Below, in pieces: positions 1-8,537 of a DNA stretch of 22,687 nucleotides (position 1 is its first letter; each line of letters opens with the position of its first letter). The notes under the pieces were generated by a model that was given only the letters and a program-made list of their open reading frames with translations, made no database searches and was not told where the DNA came from. Source of the stretch: a virus. The position numbers were made by a program, and so were the translations under genes. The stretch is taken from IMG/VR virus record IMGVR_UViG_3300020214_000136, positions 1 through 22,687 of that record. One strand, written 5' to 3'.

Positions 1-3000
1 CATCACTAAGAGTCATTCTAGACCTATCATTCACAGTGCCTGATATAGTGGGGGTTTGGTTAGGGAATGGAAGAGGAGATCTAAGACCACCTGTATAGTT
101 TTCTTTAGTCTTTAAATATACAGAACTTTCTCTGCTCCAGTTATTTACATCTTTATTATCATTCACACCTTGTACACCAGGAATCAAATATTGTTTTAGT
201 TCTAACTCACGTTGCTTAACTCCTAAGTCATTAGCAATTGAATTACTATAGTCATAGCTAGCAATTGAGTTGTAAGAATAAGAATAGTTCTGTCTAGTGA
301 TACCGTTCACATATATTGTAAGATAGGCCTGATAGGCACCAAACAGAGCACTGGCATTATAGTCACCAGTGGTGATAAGTGCTATTTTATTGGCACTATC
401 TAATGCATCACTTTGAGCCTCAAGACTTACCAATCGGTACATGGCATTATCTTTCACCTTTGTAAAGTGAGCCTTACCAGCACCAAAGATTACATTCTCC
501 AGCTTTAATACATTTCCTAAAAATGGTTGTCCAAAGGATGTTTCAGGAGAGTTAAATACTTGTCTGTATTTAGATTCATCAGTGTCAAATGCATCAAGTT
601 GAGTTGGAGCACACAAGTTATATCCAATTGTGTCTTCTATTTCAATACTATATCCACCATCACCACTTGCGTATGTAGGAGGACTAAGAGAGGGTATAGT
701 TCTAACAACACCAGCTACTGTAAACTTTCTTTGTACAAGAGCTGATTGTAAACCTAATGGATTACAACATCCATTAGTTGGATTTTGAGCACAGTATTCT
801 GCCCAATCAGTATATCCTACAGGAGGAGGTAGTATAGATCCTGTAAGTGCATCTATTCCACAACCTAGTCCTGCAGGAACAGGAGGATAATAGTTAAATG
901 TAGCACTATCACTAGGTGCTACAGTGAGTTTATACCAGTTGTAGGTGTTTGATATCATTGATCCTTCTGCTCCACCACCAAATTTAGGAGATGGGAAGTC
1001 TAATGCACATAAATTAAATGACGTGTTTAAAGGGAAATCACCACCGATTGTCTTTTCAATAGCCTCTCCTGAATAACAGTCAATGTAGTTTATAGTACCA
1101 GCCACTGTTGCATACACAGTGAATTGTCTACATACAGAGGATGTACTTCTAGAAGCAAGAGGAATAGTGAAGGCATTACTATTCTCTAGCAAGAAGGGGT
1201 CTTGTCTTAAATCGTTGTAAGGATAGTTGGGGAAGTAGTACTCTTGTTCTTCACGAGTGTACTTACCCACATTTCTGAGGATACCCTTAGCTACGATGGA
1301 CTTATTAGTGCTTCTGTCACCACGGATAATCTTAAAGCCAGCTATCTGGTTTTTCTGTTCAGTGGTGAGACTGGATGAGTTGATTAAAGATTGTACTTGT
1401 TGTATATCTATTCTAACACCTAATGGAAATATGGCATCCTTTTGGATAGCCATAAAGTTTTGACCTGCGAAGATTGCAGACTCAAATATGGGGCTTACTA
1501 GCACATCTGGGAACTTGTGGTGCCTGATAGGTTGACCAGCAAGGTCTCCCCACAACTCTTCATTACAAGGATATTCTTCTGTAGACTGCCAGTAGCTAAA
1601 CTCACCATACTGATAGGGACCTTTATATTCTGTTGCTGGAGAATAACTAGGAGAGAACCCAGTTACTATCGCTGTGTTGTATATCTTCCAATAGGGACTA
1701 GTTCCTGCAATAGGATCTTCTGGGTCACCTATAAAGTCATCATTTGTAACTGAAACAGGAGATAAGTCTAACACATTTGCAAGTCTTCCAGGAATATGGA
1801 ATCCGTCAGTTTGCTTACCATTATTAAGCAGGAACACTATCTCAAATGCATACACCTCATCACGTAGATACCCACGTAAGTTGGTGGCATTAAACTCATT
1901 ACCATAAGTTTCTGTGTTAGGAATGCGATAAGTTTCCCATTGTAGGGTGATACCATTAGCTATCTGTTGATAGTTGATTCTGTCTATAGATGTAAGCTGG
2001 TCCCACACTAGTACATCACGTACAAATGTAACATCTTGAGCCACCTCATAATAAGGAAACTTCTCAAAGATGTCATTCACTGTTAAGCGAATGTCTGTTT
2101 TGATTTGTCCTGTGTATGTGATCACTTGGGATGGACCATCAATAAAATAAGTGCCAATCAGCTCAACAGAGGTAATTCCATTTATTGTTTTGATAACAGC
2201 TAAGTTGAAATGCTGATATATTCCAGAAAGCTCTAAGTTACTAACAGTGACCTCAATAGACTTACCCACTGGATAATTAAAATTAGGGGTGGTGAGAGCT
2301 GGGTCAGCAATAGGAGTGGGATTGGTGACAGAATAATAGGACGTGAATGGGAAACTATTAGCGTCACAATATTGAATAGCAAACTGATAGGTACCTGATA
2401 TAAGCTCACCACCTGTAGTAATCTTGGTCACCTCAAGTTGAGGAACAGCAAAGTTGGGTTGTACATTTAACCCATTGCAATCTATCTGATCGCTATAGAT
2501 GGGATCACAAGCAGGTGTGCCTCCTATAAGAACATACGGGAGGTACTCTGGGTTAAGGTCAATATATCTGCGGGGATTAAGTCCATCTGTCCAATACACC
2601 TCTGTGTTGCATTCTGTGATTCTGTGGACAGATTTATGGATAGGATGGTTGATGTTGAAATTAAGACAAGGAGCATTTACATATTTATGATAGACACAGT
2701 CATTATTATCCATATATCCAATCTCAGAATCACCAGTTTCTGGATTAACTAAGAAGAATACATGCTTGCTTCTTTCTTGTATAAAGTGTTCACCAATAAG
2801 AACATACTCTTTAGGAAATTCAAGGCAAAACTCATTTCCTGGCTCATTCTGATAGTTTACAGAGTTTGAGTCAAAGTTTTCTACAGCAGAATTTAATGCA
2901 TATGTTAGCTGGCCTTTGGGGATCTGTGCAACAGATCTATCCATGTTAAGACCAGTAGAAGCAGCATTAAATTCTTGCCTAATATTGCCTTGTTCTTGCT

Positions 3001-3007
3001 CAGCCAT
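1..3007 (-). CDS. Muzzle-like large tail protein (P22 gp10-like family), C-terminus cut off
   Basis: An open frame of 1002 codons starts with ATG at 3007 and reaches the left window edge without a stop, so the C-terminus is missing. The N-terminus has the pattern I associate with the large crAss-like muzzle or tail-tubular protein: IPKGQLTYALNSAVEN (residues 29-44), NEPGNEF (54-60), the SEIG motif (94-97) and VYWTDGLNPRRYID (137-150). The rest is beta-rich, aromatic-rich and low in Lys, as in secreted-looking virion proteins, with no signal peptide or membrane segment. In crassviruses this protein forms the distal nozzle of the short tail through which DNA leaves. It is last in the visible tail unit, 5 bp after a ring protein. 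Family assignment is inference from motifs and order; that it is a large virion tail protein is fairly secure. Confidence 0.75.
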   Translation of the reverse strand, partial: MAEQEQGNIRQEFNAASTGLNMDRSVAQIPKGQLTYALNSAVENFDSNSVNYQNEPGNEFCLEFPKEYVLIGEHFIQERSKHVFFLVNPETGDSEIGYMDNNDCVYHKYVNAPCLNFNINHPIHKSVHRITECNTEVYWTDGLNPRRYIDLNPEYLPYVLIGGTPACDPIYSDQIDCNGLNVQPNFAVPQLEVTKITTGGELISGTYQFAIQYCDANSFPFTSYYSVTNPTPIADPALTTPNFNYPVGKSIEVTVSNLELSGIYQHFNLAVIKTINGITSVELIGTYFIDGPSQVITYTGQIKTDIRLTVNDIFEKFPYYEVAQDVTFVRDVLVWDQLTSIDRINYQQIANGITLQWETYRIPNTETYGNEFNATNLRGYLRDEVYAFEIVFLLNNGKQTDGFHIPGRLANVLDLSPVSVTNDDFIGDPEDPIAGTSPYWKIYNTAIVTGFSPSYSPATEYKGPYQYGEFSYWQSTEEYPCNEELWGDLAGQPIRHHKFPDVLVSPIFESAIFAGQNFMAIQKDAIFPLGVRIDIQQVQSLINSSSLTTEQKNQIAGFKIIRGDRSTNKSIVAKGILRNVGKYTREEQEYYFPNYPYNDLRQDPFLLENSNAFTIPLASRSTSSVCRQFTVYATVAGTINYIDCYSGEAIEKTIGGDFPLNTSFNLCALDFPSPKFGGGAEGSMISNTYNWYKLTVAPSDSATFNYYPPVPAGLGCGIDALTGSILPPPVGYTDWAEYCAQNPTNGCCNPLGLQSALVQRKFTVAGVVRTIPSLSPPTYASGDGGYSIEIEDTIGYNLCAPTQLDAFDTDESKYRQVFNSPETSFGQPFLGNVLKLENVIFGAGKAHFTKVKDNAMYRLVSLEAQSDALDSANKIALITTGDYNASALFGAYQAYLTIYVNGITRQNYSYSYNSIASYDYSNSIANDLGVKQRELELKQYLIPGVQGVNDNKDVNNWSRESSVYLKTKENYTGGLRSPLPFPNQTPTISGTVNDRSRMTLSD

Positions 3008-3012
3008 GGATA

Positions 3013-3987
3013 TTAATTATTTCTGCGCCAACCATATCTTCCTCCAACACGGTTGGGAAGTTCATACATGTTAAATCTGTTCAAGTCATTCTTAATCCTA
3101 CGTTGTTTAGTCCAAGGATCTTGCTTCTTAATCTCAATATCAGCCATGATGAATGCTTCCTCAGCTTGTTGTTTGTAATAGGCAAGTTTGTTTTGTAGTT
3201 GGTTAAATGTTTCATCATTAGTCTGGTTAGTGAGGGTTTCCATCATTTTAAACTTGATGAAAGCCTCAATATATTCTCTGATACGGAAGTTGTTGGGAAT
3301 CATTTGATTACCCACTTGATCATACTCTGTGGCATAGAAAATCAGATGTACAATACCATTACGGAAATTGGTGACAAACTTATTGTCCCTAATATCAAAT
3401 GAGTCATACCCAGCAGCTCCAGGAGTGAATTCACGTAAAGGAGGTGCTGTCTGATAGAACTCCCAGTTATTGGTATATTCCACCCCACAGTTCCTTTGTG
3501 TGGATATGTTACCAGGCTTGAGAAGATATTCCCTACGATAGAGAACAGGAGCTTCGTTGTTTGTTTTATAGACAGTCTGTATCAACTCAGGCATGCAGCT
3601 ACCATCACATCCCACATTTCCACAGCAAGGACTAGGAATAGAACAGTCTGTAGTGATGGGACTCACCTGAATAGTAGTGGCTGTAGCAGCCTGTGAGTAG
3701 AATGAGTTGGCCTGTTGATAAGGAAAACCATCAACAGCTGTACAAAGCCATGCTTCACGGACAGCATAAAAGTTATCTGGAAGCCTAGCTTCGTAGTCAC
3801 ATAGATTTAGTACTTCCTCCTGAATTACATAGGTTGATCTACCCAGCTTTCTAAGACACTTGTCCAGATAGGTGGGGAACATCAAATCATCTACAGCGCC
3901 TGTATCGAAATAGCTTTTAAACTCTTCCTTTACAGTGGAATAGATGATGTCAGGAGAGATGAAGTTATATTTGTAATAGTAGGACAT
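3013..3987 (-). CDS. Ring/adaptor protein of the portal-tail junction
   Basis: This 324-residue protein probably belongs to the rings stacked between portal and tail. The N-terminus is helical (about 12-50), followed by LPDNFYAVREAW (69-80), a pattern typical of phage head-tail connectors. A Cys-rich insertion (115-131, five Cys) could bind metal or form disulfides. The C-terminal part has a hairpin with an N-G turn (202-213), a strand HLIFYATEYDQ (214-224), an IP loop and a helix MIPNNFRIREYIEAFIKF (229-246), then a charged coiled-coil-like tail. The same hairpin-strand-helix order recurs in the proteins at 4467-5195 and 10503-11234. It sits between the IHF-fold protein (3 bp gap) and the muzzle-like gene (5 bp gap). 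A P22 gp4-like tail stabilisation role is possible; which crassvirus ring it corresponds to cannot be decided by eye. Confidence 0.65.
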   Translation of the reverse strand: MSYYYKYNFISPDIIYSTVKEEFKSYFDTGAVDDLMFPTYLDKCLRKLGRSTYVIQEEVLNLCDYEARLPDNFYAVREAWLCTAVDGFPYQQANSFYSQAATATTIQVSPITTDCSIPSPCCGNVGCDGSCMPELIQTVYKTNNEAPVLYRREYLLKPGNISTQRNCGVEYTNNWEFYQTAPPLREFTPGAAGYDSFDIRDNKFVTNFRNGIVHLIFYATEYDQVGNQMIPNNFRIREYIEAFIKFKMMETLTNQTNDETFNQLQNKLAYYKQQAEEAFIMADIEIKKQDPWTKQRRIKNDLNRFNMYELPNRVGGRYGWRRNN

Positions 3988-3990
3988 AAT

Positions 3991-4467
3991 TTATTTTTTC
4001 CACTCCCTATAAATATTTTGGTAGTTACTATCAGTTTTTAGATAGTGTGACAACATTCTGGAGGTAGTTCTGGATGGTTTGAAATACCATAGATCAGATT
4101 GTCTGAGTCTAGCGGTGTCTTTAAACCAAACCCATCCAAAGAAATAACCCTCTGTATGAAAGTTAAAGTTGTAGATGCGTTTGCCTTTCTCTCTGGTCTT
4201 TTTCCAGTCTATGGGTAGGTTAATAAACTCTTTACCATCTACCCCCTTTATCTTTCTACGTTTCTTTTTGTTGATTGAGAACTCACCAAATCCAAAAGGA
4301 AGCTTAGCTTTTTCTCCTGTTTCTAGAATATAGTCCCTAAAAGCTTCTGTGTAGGAATAGATGATGTTTCTCCACTCTTCAAACGTTAGTTTTACTGAGG
4401 GGTTTTTCTTGCAGAAATTGTTGTAGTTTTCTTTGCTAGCACTTCTCCAGTCTATCTTTGTGCGCAT
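3991..4467 (-). CDS. IHF/HU-fold protein of the crAss-like tail module
   Basis: A basic 158-residue protein. The region from about 28 to 75 resembles the HU/IHF core: a helix EEWRNIIYSYTEAFRDYIL (30-48), then the diagnostic turn LPFGFGEFSINKK (56-68), where HU proteins have GFG-F. Beyond it the family-specific part is rich in aromatic residues: HTEGYFFGWVWF (104-115) and WYFKPSRTTSRMLSHYL (127-143). Crassvirus genomes carry such IHF-like genes next to tail genes; they were first read as nucleoid proteins, and IHF-like folds have since been linked to the tail ring assembly. The position here, between two ring/adaptor genes and overlapping the upstream gene by one base (TAATG), favours a virion role over chromosome packaging. 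DNA binding is still possible because the arm region is strongly basic (KKKRRK, 67-72). Confidence 0.65.
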   Translation of the reverse strand: MRTKIDWRSASKENYNNFCKKNPSVKLTFEEWRNIIYSYTEAFRDYILETGEKAKLPFGFGEFSINKKKRRKIKGVDGKEFINLPIDWKKTREKGKRIYNFNFHTEGYFFGWVWFKDTARLRQSDLWYFKPSRTTSRMLSHYLKTDSNYQNIYREWKK

Positions 4468-5195
4468 TAATTAGTTGGTTTAGTATTGGGGGCTTGACCA
4501 TCAATACCATCAGCTGTTATGTCTGACTTAAGAGTGAAATAAGTAGACAACAGCTTTTGAGATGTAAGCTCCAACACCTGCTTCTCCAAATAACCTGGGA
4601 GAGCAAACTCCTTATCTAACGGATTCAAGCACAACTGTTCTGTTGTGTATTCAGGAGTACCACAACCACATTCGGGATAGAGTATTTCGTTAGGAACATC
4701 CTGCTCAAATAGAGCTACAAAACGTATAGCTTTGAGCAATGGATTACTAACATATAGATAGCCATTAGTTATCCAATAGTACTCTTCCTTCTTAATGATG
4801 GGAAGTTTTAGAAGATTGATATATCTATTGATAGTTATTTCTTTCAGCTTTTTTCCTTGTCCACTCATGGCGTTAATTGAATAAACACCCTGTATGATAT
4901 ATTGATAATTACCCTCTGCAATGCTGGGAAGCTTGAATTTGCTTCTAGCCACTGAGCAGGGGTCTACATAATCACAACATTCAGAAATGGGAACTTCCAA
5001 CATCTCCAAACAGGGAATGGTGGTAAATATAGTATCAGTAGCCCATAGCTTTCTCAAGTTGGTTTCTCTCTTGATTAGCAATAGGCTATTATTTCTAATC
5101 TCAGAAGCAATAGCTCTATCTGTTATTAAGCTGTCTGTAGAGAGCAGCTTATGCATAGAGCGTGCATCTGAAACCAATTTTCTTAACGTAGGCAT
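4467..5195 (-). CDS. Adaptor/ring-type structural protein
   Basis: The 242-residue product has an N-terminal helical part (about 1-50), a middle part with four Cys (residues 62-80 and surroundings), then YYWITNGYLYV (139-149), a strand AIRFVALFEQDVP (156-168), a Cys-containing loop (176-189) and a helix LPGYLEKQVLELTSQ (199-213). The N-G hairpin, the hydrophobic strand with an acidic end and the Leu-rich Glu/Gln helix match in order the proteins at 10503-11234 and 3013-3987, pointing to a common connector-like fold. TAATG overlaps join it both to the metallophosphoesterase upstream and to the IHF-fold gene downstream, so the three are probably translated in a coupled way. A role as one of the rings between portal and muzzle is inferred from order. 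No enzymatic motif is visible. Confidence 0.6.
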   Translation of the reverse strand: MPTLRKLVSDARSMHKLLSTDSLITDRAIASEIRNNSLLLIKRETNLRKLWATDTIFTTIPCLEMLEVPISECCDYVDPCSVARSKFKLPSIAEGNYQYIIQGVYSINAMSGQGKKLKEITINRYINLLKLPIIKKEEYYWITNGYLYVSNPLLKAIRFVALFEQDVPNEILYPECGCGTPEYTTEQLCLNPLDKEFALPGYLEKQVLELTSQKLLSTYFTLKSDITADGIDGQAPNTKPTN

Positions 5196-6445
5196 TATAA
5201 GTACTGTTTGAATATATTTGTCATTCCGTCTTTACTATCTATAAGAAACCCAGTCACCTCACCTTTTGTAACTGCAAAACCATGCTTATCATCCCAACTA
5301 CTCCTGGCTGTGGAGAAAGCTGGAAGCTGGTAGAACTTAATACCATTAAAGTCCAAGCTCATTTCGTGGTGCTTATCTCCTGTAAAGATGTAGAAGTTAT
5401 CATGCAAAGACCAGTCTTCTTTATATTCCATGGGAAATAAACCAGCTAGTTTGGCAGGTTTCAGAGCATCTCCATGGTTGAACATCATAGCTGACGAACC
5501 ATAAGCAATATACTTCCTATACTTTGGAGAGATGTCAAACTTAGCACGCTCATGATTCCTGAAATAAGTTTGTAACCAACTAGCTAGATGCCAGCCTACA
5601 AACTCATCATGATTACCAGCTATAAATACCACTTCCACGTTTTTGCTTTTTTGAAGCAGAAGATTTATCACACTCACCTCATGATCACATATTGCCTGAA
5701 AAGCAGCATGATAGGAAAGGATGTTTTGCTGAGGGGTCCCTTTTGTAGTTGTATTTGTAAACTCACTATTAAACTCGTCCGATCCAATAATATACTTAAT
5801 GTCTGTAATATTATTAGAGATGGCAGCCTGATTAAGGATAATTTCTACTTTCTGAATAAAGTCACCAAACCTCTCTTCTATATCATTATTTCCATCAATA
5901 TCTAGTTTGTTTAGGTGAGAGTCTTGTTTGTTTATAATCAAACAACCATATCTTTTAGACTGCTCATATATAGGAGATACTATCTGAGGAGAAAGGGGTT
6001 CGTAAGTGTTTAGGAAAGAAATGAAGGAGTCTTGAAACACCTGCTCATCTCTCTTTTTACCCAACCAAGCTTTCACTTGATAATAAGGCTGCTCAGCATT
6101 TCCCCAGTAGTTTTGGACGTATTTAGTTATCTCCCATTTGCTTGTATCAATCTTACACTTTTCAATCAACTCCTCCAGGCTCTTGATTTCTTCTTTGGTG
6201 TTTATCACCACTTCGCCTGTTCCCTTCTGAACATCCTCAAAAAACCTTACGACATGGTCTTCTAGTTCTTCAATATAATTTCCAACCTCAGCATCCTGTC
6301 TTGCATATGTTGACTCTTTCAACTCCTTTATTAGCTCATCCACCTCCGTTTCAGTGATTTGTAGCTTTTCTGCATAGAACTTTTTGCTCTTCTTCCAATG
6401 AAGCATTTGCTCCAGCTGATGCAGAAGTGATTGATTTTCAGGCAT
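5195..6445 (-). CDS. Calcineurin-like metallophosphoesterase with N-terminal HTH-like segment
   Basis: Residues 170-416 hold the ordered motifs of the metallophosphoesterase superfamily: D175-x-H177, GSDEFN (221-226, replacing the usual GDxxD/E), GNHD (277-280), NHGD (323-326) and GDKHHE (356-361). Together they would coordinate two metal ions and hydrolyse phosphoester bonds; SbcD/Mre11-type nucleases and small phosphatases share this fold, and the substrate cannot be told from sequence. Residues 20-42 (KKFYAEKLQITETEVDELIK is the core) look like a helix-turn-helix, and a charged helical linker spans about 50-95. It is the first gene after a terminator and a new promoter, and overlaps the next structural gene by TAATG. 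An enzyme heading a tail-protein unit is unusual; it may act on host or phage DNA, or be carried in the virion. Start ATG at 6445 fits the promoter. Confidence 0.8.
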   Translation of the reverse strand: MPENQSLLHQLEQMLHWKKSKKFYAEKLQITETEVDELIKELKESTYARQDAEVGNYIEELEDHVVRFFEDVQKGTGEVVINTKEEIKSLEELIEKCKIDTSKWEITKYVQNYWGNAEQPYYQVKAWLGKKRDEQVFQDSFISFLNTYEPLSPQIVSPIYEQSKRYGCLIINKQDSHLNKLDIDGNNDIEERFGDFIQKVEIILNQAAISNNITDIKYIIGSDEFNSEFTNTTTKGTPQQNILSYHAAFQAICDHEVSVINLLLQKSKNVEVVFIAGNHDEFVGWHLASWLQTYFRNHERAKFDISPKYRKYIAYGSSAMMFNHGDALKPAKLAGLFPMEYKEDWSLHDNFYIFTGDKHHEMSLDFNGIKFYQLPAFSTARSSWDDKHGFAVTKGEVTGFLIDSKDGMTNIFKQYL

Positions 6446-6473
6446 TTATATTATAGTTTAGTTAAAATTGCCA

Positions 6474-6505
6474 TAAAGGTAAGAAACTTTTTGATATTTC
6501 CCAAA
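6474..6505 (-). promoter_or_regulatory. Bacteroidota-type promoter for the tail unit
   Basis: On the minus strand TTTG (6502-6505) is followed after 20 nt by TACCTTTA (6474-6481). This fits the Bacteroidota sigma pattern TTTG, about 19-21 nt, TAnnTTTG, with one mismatch. It lies just after an intrinsic terminator and about 30 bases before the start of the metallophosphoesterase gene. Predicted transcripts would have a short AT-rich leader. Confidence 0.6.
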
Positions 6506-6512
6506 TTATTTA

Positions 6513-6549
6513 AACATTTTCTGTTATCCATGATAACATTTTCTGTTAT
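6513..6549. repeat. Operator-like 15-bp direct repeat with central palindrome
   Basis: AACATTTTCTGTTAT occurs perfectly at 6513-6527 and 6535-6549, a 22-bp period, close to two helical turns. The junction forms the perfect palindrome GTTATC-CAT-GATAAC (6523-6537). The element ends 7 bp upstream of the TTTG box of the promoter at 6474-6505, a position typical of activator sites. No other function is evident; a regulator is not identified. Confidence 0.55.
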
Positions 6550-6553
6550 AAAT

Positions 6554-6585
6554 AAAAAACTCCCTAGGGTAAAAACCCCAGGGAG
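6554..6585 (-). terminator. Strong rho-independent terminator
   Basis: The arms CTCCCTAGGGT (6560-6570) and ACCCCAGGGAG (6575-6585) pair over 11 positions with one mismatch around a 4-nt loop, and on the minus strand the hairpin is followed by six T (6554-6559). It would end transcripts coming from the capsid and fibre genes, 38 bp after the stop of the gene at 6624-7121. It is the only convincing intrinsic terminator in the window. Confidence 0.85.
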
Positions 6586-6623
6586 AAGCGCTGAAAACCA
6601 ACAAACAGAGCTTTTTGATAATA

Positions 6624-7121
6624 TTATACTATGGTAGTAGTAGTGGTTGTTGTAGGACAAGCTCCTATGTTAGCAGAAGATACACCTGGGATGGGAGGTA
6701 TCACCAATGTGTCTGTACAAGCACAAACGTATATGGTGCTAAAGCTTCCCACTGTAGCGTTTGTAAGAATACCTCCACAAGCATAATAAGTGATGTCTGC
6801 AGGAGTGATTGTCTCATTAGTTACAGAATAGAAATTGCAAGAAGGACAAGCAATTGTTGTTGTTGTGGTGGTGGTAGAAGTGCTAGTGCTGGTGGTTGTA
6901 GTGGTAGTTAAACTGTTCACCAAAGTTTGAAGAGCTGTAATTTGGCTCTGCAAATCACACACCTCAGCATCTATTTTTTGTAAAGAAACAGTCACTGTAT
7001 CACATGTATGTATTTCTGTACAGGGTAGATTAGAACCACTGTAGCACACATTATCTGTTGATGTACAGGGAATATTACAGGAGTCTACAGGAGCATAGTT
7101 AGGTTGATTGCAACAAGACAT
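6624..7121 (-). CDS. Cys-rich fibre-like protein with poly-Thr linker and tail
   Basis: A 165-residue virion-type protein in clear blocks: a Cys-rich head (1-42) containing CYSGSNLP (26-33), a short predicted coiled coil (44-71), a Thr/Ser-only linker (72-89), a small beta-rich domain with paired Cys (92-155) and a Thr-only tail ending in IV (157-165). The head resembles the N-terminus of the collar-domain fibre at 7134-8270 (CVRYTGIDVP), suggesting both dock to the same site. The Thr runs use mixed ACA, ACC and ACT codons, so they are not a single nucleotide repeat. It is last before the terminator. A small decoration or head fibre is the most likely role, inferred from architecture and position; I do not recognise a named family for the beta domain. 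Confidence 0.65.
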   Translation of the reverse strand: MSCCNQPNYAPVDSCNIPCTSTDNVCYSGSNLPCTEIHTCDTVTVSLQKIDAEVCDLQSQITALQTLVNSLTTTTTTSTSTSTTTTTTTIACPSCNFYSVTNETITPADITYYACGGILTNATVGSFSTIYVCACTDTLVIPPIPGVSSANIGACPTTTTTTTIV

Positions 7122-7133
7122 TATATGAAGATT

Positions 7134-8270
7134 TTATGGGATGTACATAATATAATAGCAAGCAAGAACAGGAGGAATATTGTTGTGAGACTGACTACCA
7201 CCTGTTGGGTCATTAGCTACACCTACAAAGATTCCTGTAGTTTTTGTTTCGCTTTTTCCAATCGTAGGAACATTGTTACTACCTGTCATTCTATAAGAAA
7301 GATCAGTTTCTAAATCATGTCTGAAATCAATAAATGTAGAGGATGTAGGATCTGGAGCAGAAGAACCACTAGCAATAGCACCTACTAATAGGTGATTATG
7401 TCCAGGATCTACAAGTGTTGTGTTAGCTGTGTGCGTGTGTGAAGGAATCTGTGCAGGTGTAAGTGTAACAGTGTTAGCTCCAGCTGTGCCATTAAGAGCA
7501 TAGTTGGGGTTGCTGATGCTAATAGCTGGATCAACATCAGGATTGAGAGCACCACCAGGAACTCCTTGAATAGCTCCTACAGGTATGCGTCCACGCTTGT
7601 CAGGAGTGCCATTATTACCATTACAAAGGTAGATTTTGTCAAACCCGTTAGCTAGAATACCTGCACCTGTAAGATCAAAGTTGGCTAATGTTCCATAATA
7701 TTCCACCACTGCATAAGGTACCATACGGTCCTTATATTGTGTTACACCAGGGCTGGGAGTACATGCTGCCACTAAAGCACAAAGTTGTGATTTCTTTACA
7801 TAGTTAGTTTGAACATCTAATACAAAGGCATCAAAGTCAACAATATGTGCACAAAGTTTTGTGATGACAGCCTCAAGAATAGCATGCGTTCCAGATGCGG
7901 AAGTTACACCAGTGAGACATCCAATTGTGTAAGGTCCCTCCAGTGCAATTAATTTATTCTCTACAACAATAAGTCTTTCATCAAGCTCACATACAGCCTT
8001 GATGAGAGCATCAATTACATTAGGAAGCGAAAGATCTTTACAAGCAACCAGGTTCTTATTTATAATATTACATATGATAGCAGGATTGATGTCAAGGATA
8101 ATTCCTGTACCATTAAGTGTAGATGTAAGAAACGCAATCAGTGCTTGTTCAACATATGAAAGAGAATCACCGCTTTTGATTCCCAAAATAGGAACATCTA
8201 TTCCTGTATATCGAACGCATTGATCAGATACAATCTCTGCGCATCCGTTAAAACAATTAGAACAAGACAT
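7134..8270 (-). CDS. Tail-collar-domain fibre protein
   Basis: This 378-residue protein ends in a phage tail collar domain (about 188-378): LCNG (215-218), TPDKRGRIPVG (222-232), LTPAQIPSHTH (270-280), GHNH (290-293) and the closing SHNNIPPVLACYYIMYIP (361-378). Collar domains occur in short tail fibres such as T4 gp12 and in microcystin-dependent proteins; the His-x-His pairs may bind metal in a trimer as in gp12. The N-terminal part has many Cys, an anchor-like CVRYTGIDVP (18-27) and helical stretches with paired Cys (about 60-105 and 128-170), probably a trimeric shaft. It is likely a receptor-binding or head/tail fibre. Its gene lies 12 bp upstream of a second fibre-like gene and directly abuts the small gene at 8271-8537. 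Confidence 0.85.
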   Translation of the reverse strand: MSCSNCFNGCAEIVSDQCVRYTGIDVPILGIKSGDSLSYVEQALIAFLTSTLNGTGIILDINPAIICNIINKNLVACKDLSLPNVIDALIKAVCELDERLIVVENKLIALEGPYTIGCLTGVTSASGTHAILEAVITKLCAHIVDFDAFVLDVQTNYVKKSQLCALVAACTPSPGVTQYKDRMVPYAVVEYYGTLANFDLTGAGILANGFDKIYLCNGNNGTPDKRGRIPVGAIQGVPGGALNPDVDPAISISNPNYALNGTAGANTVTLTPAQIPSHTHTANTTLVDPGHNHLLVGAIASGSSAPDPTSSTFIDFRHDLETDLSYRMTGSNNVPTIGKSETKTTGIFVGVANDPTGGSQSHNNIPPVLACYYIMYIP

Positions 8271-8537
8271 TTATTTAGATTTTAGAATTTTAACTCTGCT
8301 TGCAATCATGTTTACTGTGAATGCAGCGGCATAATTTGGATTACAAAGTTTGTAAAAAAGTATTCTCTTATAGTTGATGAGATCTATCATCGCCCCACTA
8401 GGTATAGGTTGGTTTAGAATATACACAACATTATTATATAAATTGCTTGCTAGATCAGCCAACTTACAATCTATCTCAGCAATAAGTGATGGAATGTTAG
8501 CACATTCGGGACAATCTGTGAGCTTTGGAGATAACAT
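8271..8537 (-). CDS. Small helical protein of the fibre cluster, unknown function
   Basis: An 88-residue protein with an N-terminal CPEC (9-12), a further Cys at 24 and two predicted amphipathic helices separated by an IPSG turn (49-52). The last third (KRILFYKLCNPNYAAAF) is hydrophobic and basic. It has no signal peptide or clear membrane segment. The gene overlaps the end of the 50-residue gene upstream by 41 bp in another frame and directly abuts the collar fibre gene, so it probably assists fibre assembly or forms part of its attachment. I have an impression of similar small proteins beside fibre genes in other Bacteroidota phages but cannot name a family. Confidence 0.6.
   Translation of the reverse strand: MLSPKLTDCPECANIPSLIAEIDCKLADLASNLYNNVVYILNQPIPSGAMIDLINYKRILFYKLCNPNYAAAFTVNMIASRVKILKSK

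Noticed and set aside
6451-6660. 69-codon minus-strand frame across the terminator and promoter region
   Set aside because: It would run through an intrinsic terminator, repeats and promoter boxes, and the peptide shows no domain.
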